Source: Hyphomonas adhaerens MHS-3
GTDB lineage: Bacteria > Pseudomonadota > Alphaproteobacteria > Caulobacterales > Hyphomonadaceae
Length of the DNA stretch: 64,000 bases
Reading direction: 5' to 3'
Assembly: GCF_000685235.1 (NCBI RefSeq)
Contig: NZ_ARYH01000003.1
Coordinates: 124,001-188,000, forward strand
In this document: in pieces, positions 60,248-64,000 of the stretch
How positions within the stretch are numbered: the stretch's first letter is position 1
How the letters are laid out: the number at the start of each line of letters is the position of its first letter
Notes under the pieces: generated by a model
Told to the model about the DNA's origin: nothing
Seen by the model: the letters and a program-made list of their open reading frames with translations, nothing else
Databases searched by the model: none
Translations under genes and position numbers: made by a program

Positions 60248-61101
60248 CGTTTCAGCCGGGCCAGCAGGCTGGACGTATCCCAGCGATTGCCGCCCATGGC
60301 CTGAACATCGGCGTAATACTGGTCGACCAGCGCGGTCACCGGCAGGGTCGCGCCATTGTCACGCGCCGCTTCCAGCGTGATGCGGAGATCCTTGCGCATC
60401 CAGTCGACGGCAAAACCGTGCGTGTAATGATCATCCACCATTGTCTTCCAGCGGTTTTCCATCTGCCAGCTCTGTGCCGCGCCGCCGCTGATCGCCTCGA
60501 TCACGGCGGCTGTGTCCAGGCCGGCCTTCTCGGCAAAGTGCAGGCCTTCGGCGAGGCCCTGCACGATTCCCGCGATGCAGATCTGGTTGACGGACTTGGC
60601 CAGCTGGCCGGACCCGGCACAGCCGATATGGGTCATCCGCTTGCCATAGGCCGCCATGATGGGCTGTGCCTGTTCGAAGGTCGGGTCGTCGCCGCCGCAC
60701 ATGATGGTCAGGGCGCCCTTGAGTGCGCCGGCTTCCCCGCCGGAGATCGGCGCGTCCAGGAAGTGTGCGCCCTTCGCCTTGCAGCGGGCATAGAGGTCGC
60801 GGGCGAGATCAGCCGAGGCGGTGGTGTGATCCACCACGACCATACCCGCGGCCACATTCGGCTCCAGCGCGGCAAAGACTTCGGCGACATCCGGATCGTC
60901 TCCCAGGCAGAGCAGGACATATTCGGCGCCGAAGACCGACGAGGCCGGATCTTTCGCCACCTCGCCCTTGTGCTGAGATGCCCAGTTCTCTGCCTTCGAG
61001 CGGGTGCGGTTCCAGACCACGACCTCATGCCCCTTGGCGGCCAGATGGCCCGCCATGTGAAACCCCATCACCCCGAGGCCAAGAAATGCCGTTCGTGCCA
61101 T
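60244..61101 (-). CDS. NAD-binding beta-hydroxyacid dehydrogenase (3-hydroxyisobutyrate dehydrogenase family)
   Basis: 285 residues. Rossmann start AFLGLGVMGFHMAGHLAA (GxGxMG, residues ~5-22) with VVWNRT at the end of strand 2. The substrate motif DAPISGGEAGALKGALTIMC and catalytic Lys in GSGQLAKSVNQIC (~residue 170) identify the beta-hydroxyacid dehydrogenase family, which includes MmsB, GarR and serine or succinate-semialdehyde reductases. It might oxidise 3-hydroxyisobutyrate in valine catabolism. First gene of an operon with DUF389 (4-nt overlap). Confidence 0.92.
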   Translation of the reverse strand: MARTAFLGLGVMGFHMAGHLAAKGHEVVVWNRTRSKAENWASQHKGEVAKDPASSVFGAEYVLLCLGDDPDVAEVFAALEPNVAAGMVVVDHTTASADLARDLYARCKAKGAHFLDAPISGGEAGALKGALTIMCGGDDPTFEQAQPIMAAYGKRMTHIGCAGSGQLAKSVNQICIAGIVQGLAEGLHFAEKAGLDTAAVIEAISGGAAQSWQMENRWKTMVDDHYTHGFAVDWMRKDLRITLEAARDNGATLPVTALVDQYYADVQAMGGNRWDTSSLLARLKR

Positions 61102-61234
61102 GTCGATTCTCCAATTCTGCCCGTACCAGATAGATCGAATTTCATCTAAATCCCACCGTCTCGCGTGACCTGACCTTCACCAAGGCCTGTTAGAAAGAGC
61201 AGACCACTCAGAAGGAGAGGGTTCGAGCGAGCAG

Positions 61235-61921
61235 ATGGCTTATGCCAGTTACTCTTCACAAGGCGCGGGCAGAATGCCCGTTGCGCCCGCCCGAAAGGCA
61301 GGCACCTGGAAGATGGCTTATGCCGACTTCCTGACGGCGCTCATGGCGTTTTTCCTTCTCATGTGGCTGGTCAGCGGCGTCTCCGCCGACGACCGGGCCG
61401 AGATTGCCGACTATTTCCACAACCGCACCCCCGATGCCGCCACCGCCGTGGCCGTCACATCCGGCGCCTCGGCAGCCGACCGCGTGTTCAGCGCGCTCAG
61501 CGAGAACCCGGCCCTTGTTGCCGCCGGATCCAGCGTCGTGCTGGCGAAAGAGGCAGATGGCATCCGCATCGACCTTGTCGACACGGCCGAGCGCCCGCTG
61601 TTCAACCGCGCCGACGGCCGCTTCACCGACACCGGCCGGGCCCTGGCGCACGAAACCGCAACGGCCCTTGCCGGGACGGAGGGGACCCTTGTCCTTGAAG
61701 GCCATACCGACGCCTTCCCCAGCCTTTCCCCCGGTTATTCCAACTGGGAGTTGTCTTCCGACCGTGCGAACGAGGCGCGGCGCGTGTTCGAAGCCGCCGG
61801 GATCGCCTCGGAGCGTATCCGCGGCGTGGCCGGTCTGGCCGATACGCGCCCCCTGGTCGCAGCACAGCCCCACTTGCCCGTTAACCGGCGGGTCAGCATA
61901 CTGGTACAAGTAGAGGGTTAA
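61235..61921 (+). CDS. MotB-like flagellar stator protein (orphan)
   Basis: 228 residues. Single N-terminal transmembrane helix GTWKMAYADFLTALMAFFLL with the proton-channel Asp at residue 31 (AYADF), as in MotB. The C-terminal OmpA-like peptidoglycan-binding domain has LVLEGHTDAFP, NWELSSDRANEARRVF and GLADTRPLV. It is shorter than typical MotB (~300 residues), mainly in the linker. No motA adjacent; the next gene is an SLC13-type transporter. Identity as MotB rather than PomB/TolR-like is inferred from the Asp helix. Confidence 0.9.
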   Translation: MAYASYSSQGAGRMPVAPARKAGTWKMAYADFLTALMAFFLLMWLVSGVSADDRAEIADYFHNRTPDAATAVAVTSGASAADRVFSALSENPALVAAGSSVVLAKEADGIRIDLVDTAERPLFNRADGRFTDTGRALAHETATALAGTEGTLVLEGHTDAFPSLSPGYSNWELSSDRANEARRVFEAAGIASERIRGVAGLADTRPLVAAQPHLPVNRRVSILVQVEG

Positions 61922-61967
61922 CGCCCTCCGGTTTCCGGGGGCTACACCAGAAAGTCCCGGAGCTCCG

Positions 61968-63812
61968 ATGCTCGCAGCATTCCTGTCAGATTGGCCTATG
62001 TGGGCGAGCCTCGGCGTCGTCTGTGCCGCCATTTGTTTCTACATGATCGACCGCTGGTCGATGGAACTGGTCTCGGTCTGCGTCATCGCCGCACTGCTGG
62101 TCCTGTTCACCCTGCCGGGCGCGCATGGCGAGGACGGCACCCCGATCAGTGCGCAGGACCTGCTCTCCGGATTCGGCAATCCGGCCCTGATCACCATCAT
62201 GGCCCTGCTGGTCATCGGACAGGGCCTGTTCCAGACGGGCGCGCTCGAAGGCCCGACCAAGGCGCTGTTGTCCGGCTACGACCGGCGGCCGCGGATCACC
62301 CTGCTGCTCGCCTTTCTCGCCGTGTTCGCGATCAGTGCCTTCGTCAACAATACGCCAATCGTGATCATGTTCCTGCCGGTGATGAGTGCCATCGCGCACC
62401 GGATGAAATCCTCGGCATCGAAGCTGATGATGCCGCTGAGCTTCATTTCGATCTTCGCCGGGATGACCACGCTGATCGGGACATCGACCAACCTGCTGGC
62501 CGCCGAAGCCTTCGACCGGCTCGAAGGCCGCCAGCTCGGCTTCTTCGAACAGTCGCCGATGGGCCTGCTCCTGGCCGGGGCCGGCATGATCTACCTGCTC
62601 GTCTTCTCGCGCTTCCTGTTGCCCGTCCGCGAGGGCCTGACAGAAGACATCGCGCCGACCTCGTCGAAGCAGTTCCTGACCCAGATCGAAGTCACGCACG
62701 GTCATTTCCTGGAAGGCAAGAAGCCCATCGCCGGCATGTTCACCGACCTGCCCGACATGACTGTGCGCATGATCCAGCGCGGCGAACGCGCCTTCCTGCC
62801 GCCCTATGAAGACATCAAGCTGCGCCCCGGCGATCTTGTGATCGTCGCCGCCACGCGGGCGGCCCTGCAGAACGTCCTCGCCCGCCAGCCGGACTTCCTC
62901 CAGCAAGTCTGGCAGTCTGCAGGCGGAGATCTGGACGACAGCGGCAAGCCGCGCCGCCTGTCCCTGACAGAAGCTGTCATCGCGCCCGGCTCGCGCATGG
63001 TGGGCCGCACGGTGGAAATGCTGGGCTTCCGCCGCCTCACCCGCGCCGTGACGCTGGGCATCCAGCGCCGCAGCCGCATGATTCGCACCAAGCTCGGCGA
63101 GATTCGCCTCGAATCCGGCGACACGCTCCTGCTGTGCGGCCCGCCTGACGCGTTCCTGGAAATGCGCCAGAGCCGCGACCTGATCCTGCTGGAATGGTCG
63201 CAGACCGAAATCCCGCTGACCACCAAGGCGCTGGCGGCCCGCATCATCTCTCTCGTCATGGTTGGCGCAGCGGCTTCCGGCGTGCTGTCGATCCTGCACG
63301 CTTCGGTGCTGGCGGCCGTGGCCATGCTTGTCACGGGCTGTCTCAATTACCGTCAGGCCAGCCGGTCCCTGGACCTGCGGATTTTCCTCGTCATCGGCGC
63401 CGCGCTGGCCATGGGCATGGCGCTGGAGAAGACCGGCGCAGCCTCCGCCATCGCCCATACTGTGGTCAATGTCGCCTCGCCCTATGGCACGCTGGCTGTC
63501 CTGTCGGCCCTGTTCCTGGCCGTGGCCATCCTCACCAACCTGCTTTCGAACGCCGCAACGGCCATTCTGTTCTCGCCGATTGCCCTGTCAGCGGCCCACG
63601 AGATGAACCTGAGCGACCCGCTGCCCTTCCTGCTGGCGGTCATATACGGTTCCAATTGTAGTTTCGCGACGCCGATCGCCTATCAGACGAACATGCTGGT
63701 CATGGGCCCCGGCCATTACCGTTTCGGGGACTTTGTCCGCTTCGGCGGACCGCTCGTTTTTGTGCTTTGGTGCGTGTTTACAGTCTTCGCCTCTTGGCGG
63801 TTCGATCTGTAA
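61968..63812 (+). CDS. SLC13/DASS-type transporter with two RCK_C domains
   Basis: 614 residues. N-terminal helices, FVNNTPIVIMFLPVMSAIAH and LIGTSTNLLAAEAFDRLEG (the SNT-like signature of this family), a cytosolic pair of TrkA-C/RCK_C domains (~residues 220-300 and 310-390: ERAFLPPYEDIKLRPGDLVI, ELGEIRLESGDTLLLCGPPD-like) and C-terminal helices ending in FATPIAYQTNMLVMGPG. It transports an anion such as sulfate or a dicarboxylate with Na+; substrate unknown. Starts 46 nt after motB. Confidence 0.92.
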   Translation: MLAAFLSDWPMWASLGVVCAAICFYMIDRWSMELVSVCVIAALLVLFTLPGAHGEDGTPISAQDLLSGFGNPALITIMALLVIGQGLFQTGALEGPTKALLSGYDRRPRITLLLAFLAVFAISAFVNNTPIVIMFLPVMSAIAHRMKSSASKLMMPLSFISIFAGMTTLIGTSTNLLAAEAFDRLEGRQLGFFEQSPMGLLLAGAGMIYLLVFSRFLLPVREGLTEDIAPTSSKQFLTQIEVTHGHFLEGKKPIAGMFTDLPDMTVRMIQRGERAFLPPYEDIKLRPGDLVIVAATRAALQNVLARQPDFLQQVWQSAGGDLDDSGKPRRLSLTEAVIAPGSRMVGRTVEMLGFRRLTRAVTLGIQRRSRMIRTKLGEIRLESGDTLLLCGPPDAFLEMRQSRDLILLEWSQTEIPLTTKALAARIISLVMVGAAASGVLSILHASVLAAVAMLVTGCLNYRQASRSLDLRIFLVIGAALAMGMALEKTGAASAIAHTVVNVASPYGTLAVLSALFLAVAILTNLLSNAATAILFSPIALSAAHEMNLSDPLPFLLAVIYGSNCSFATPIAYQTNMLVMGPGHYRFGDFVRFGGPLVFVLWCVFTVFASWRFDL

Positions 63813-63828
63813 GTGTAGTGTCAGACAC

Positions 63829-64000
63829 ATGAAATTTACGGACTCGAAGATCCTGCCCCCCGGTCTGGAGCGTTCGTTGCGTTTTTACGTAACGAATCCG
63901 AGCCCTTGCCCGTACCTGCCAGGCAGGCGCGAGCGCAAAGCTTTCACGAATCTCTCGATCACCGAATCGGATCTCGTCCACAACCTGCTCAGCCAGTCGG
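63829..64000 (+). CDS. bpt: Bacterial leucyl/arginyl protein transferase (3' end missing)
   Basis: First 57 residues of a gene that runs past the window. Start ATG 63829, 16 nt after the transporter stop. RFYVTNPSPCPYLPGRRERK (residues ~19-38), followed by AFTNL, is the N-terminal signature of the ATE/Bpt family, in which Bpt adds Leu to N-terminal Asp or Glu (N-degron tagging for ClpS/ClpAP). The PCPYLPG block is characteristic. Function beyond this fragment cannot be judged. Confidence 0.88.
   Translation, partial: MKFTDSKILPPGLERSLRFYVTNPSPCPYLPGRRERKAFTNLSITESDLVHNLLSQS

Noticed and set aside
61986-63458. 490-codon minus-strand open frame
   Set aside because: Antisense to the SLC13/RCK transporter, no protein-like features.
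1-64000. CRISPR arrays, insertion sequences, toxin-antitoxin or phage-defence genes
   Set aside because: I looked for regular repeats, transposases and small toxin pairs and saw none; the single XRE protein at 5610 has no toxin partner.

Overview
The window is GC-rich, densely packed chromosomal DNA from an alphaproteobacterium. The gene families fit the Hyphomonadaceae/Maricaulales-Caulobacterales side best: DUF389, DUF805, COG4705, a membrane-tethered LuxR-type regulator, an endonuclease-type MutL, a KFSTS-type MetG, many small lipoproteins and several acyl-CoA dehydrogenases. That placement is inference, because no rRNA gene is present. I see no insertion sequence, prophage, CRISPR array, restriction system or other obvious defence island. 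Most of the window is housekeeping and metabolism, and I found no convincing new multi-gene system.

Layout. 1-5344: the end of tamA and all of tamB (outer-membrane assembly). 5610-7212: an XRE-type regulator, a LysR regulator and tRNA-Thr(TGT). 7584-10054: an OmpA-like exported protein and metG. 10081-14162: an unknown membrane protein, then a three-gene minus-strand operon (acyl-CoA ligase, aldo/keto reductase, DUF938 methyltransferase). 14339-19593: two paralogous lipoproteins, the isoprenoid operon xseB-ispA-dxs and a histidine phosphatase. 19706-22824: signal peptidase I, a metallo-beta-lactamase-fold hydrolase and an RluF-like pseudouridine synthase. 23046-24653: an MFS exporter and a cold-shock protein. 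24718-29157: a DUF3833 lipoprotein, a long acyl-CoA dehydrogenase, a YceI lipoprotein and a cytochrome b561-YceI fusion. 29206-33309: Sua5/TsaC, a PaiB-like protein, a D-2-hydroxyacid dehydrogenase and a convergent L-lactate dehydrogenase-like flavoprotein.

33405-38888: a lipoprotein hydrolase with a small lipoprotein, an M15-like protein, HAD phosphatase plus mutL, and a cytochrome c lipoprotein. 38899-43129: an outer-membrane-like protein, VOC, MarR, DUF805, 3-hydroxyisobutyryl-CoA hydrolase and PilZ proteins. 43149-51486: a TauD-type dioxygenase, an AidB-like dehydrogenase, a large zinc metalloprotease, an APC permease, a lipoprotein and an isobutyryl-CoA dehydrogenase-like enzyme. 51552-56824: GNAT, hemB, a COG4705 protein divergent from a membrane LuxR regulator, TetR divergent from a PF10118 protein, and a TPR protein. 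56940-64000: a GlxA/FtrA-type regulator, FKBP/SlyD, GNAT, DUF389 coupled to a beta-hydroxyacid dehydrogenase, an orphan MotB, an SLC13/RCK transporter and the start of bpt.

How the genes relate. Envelope biogenesis is a theme (TamAB, LepB, OmpA-like protein, eight lipoproteins). Three scattered genes could serve valine catabolism: isobutyryl-CoA dehydrogenase, 3-hydroxyisobutyryl-CoA hydrolase and a 3-hydroxyisobutyrate-dehydrogenase-like enzyme. The signals most worth a second look are inverted repeats near regulators (the GlxA-type, MarR and TetR genes), the b561-YceI fusion, the tandem paralogous lipoproteins, the M15-like protein with degenerate catalytic positions, and a REP-like palindrome after hemB.
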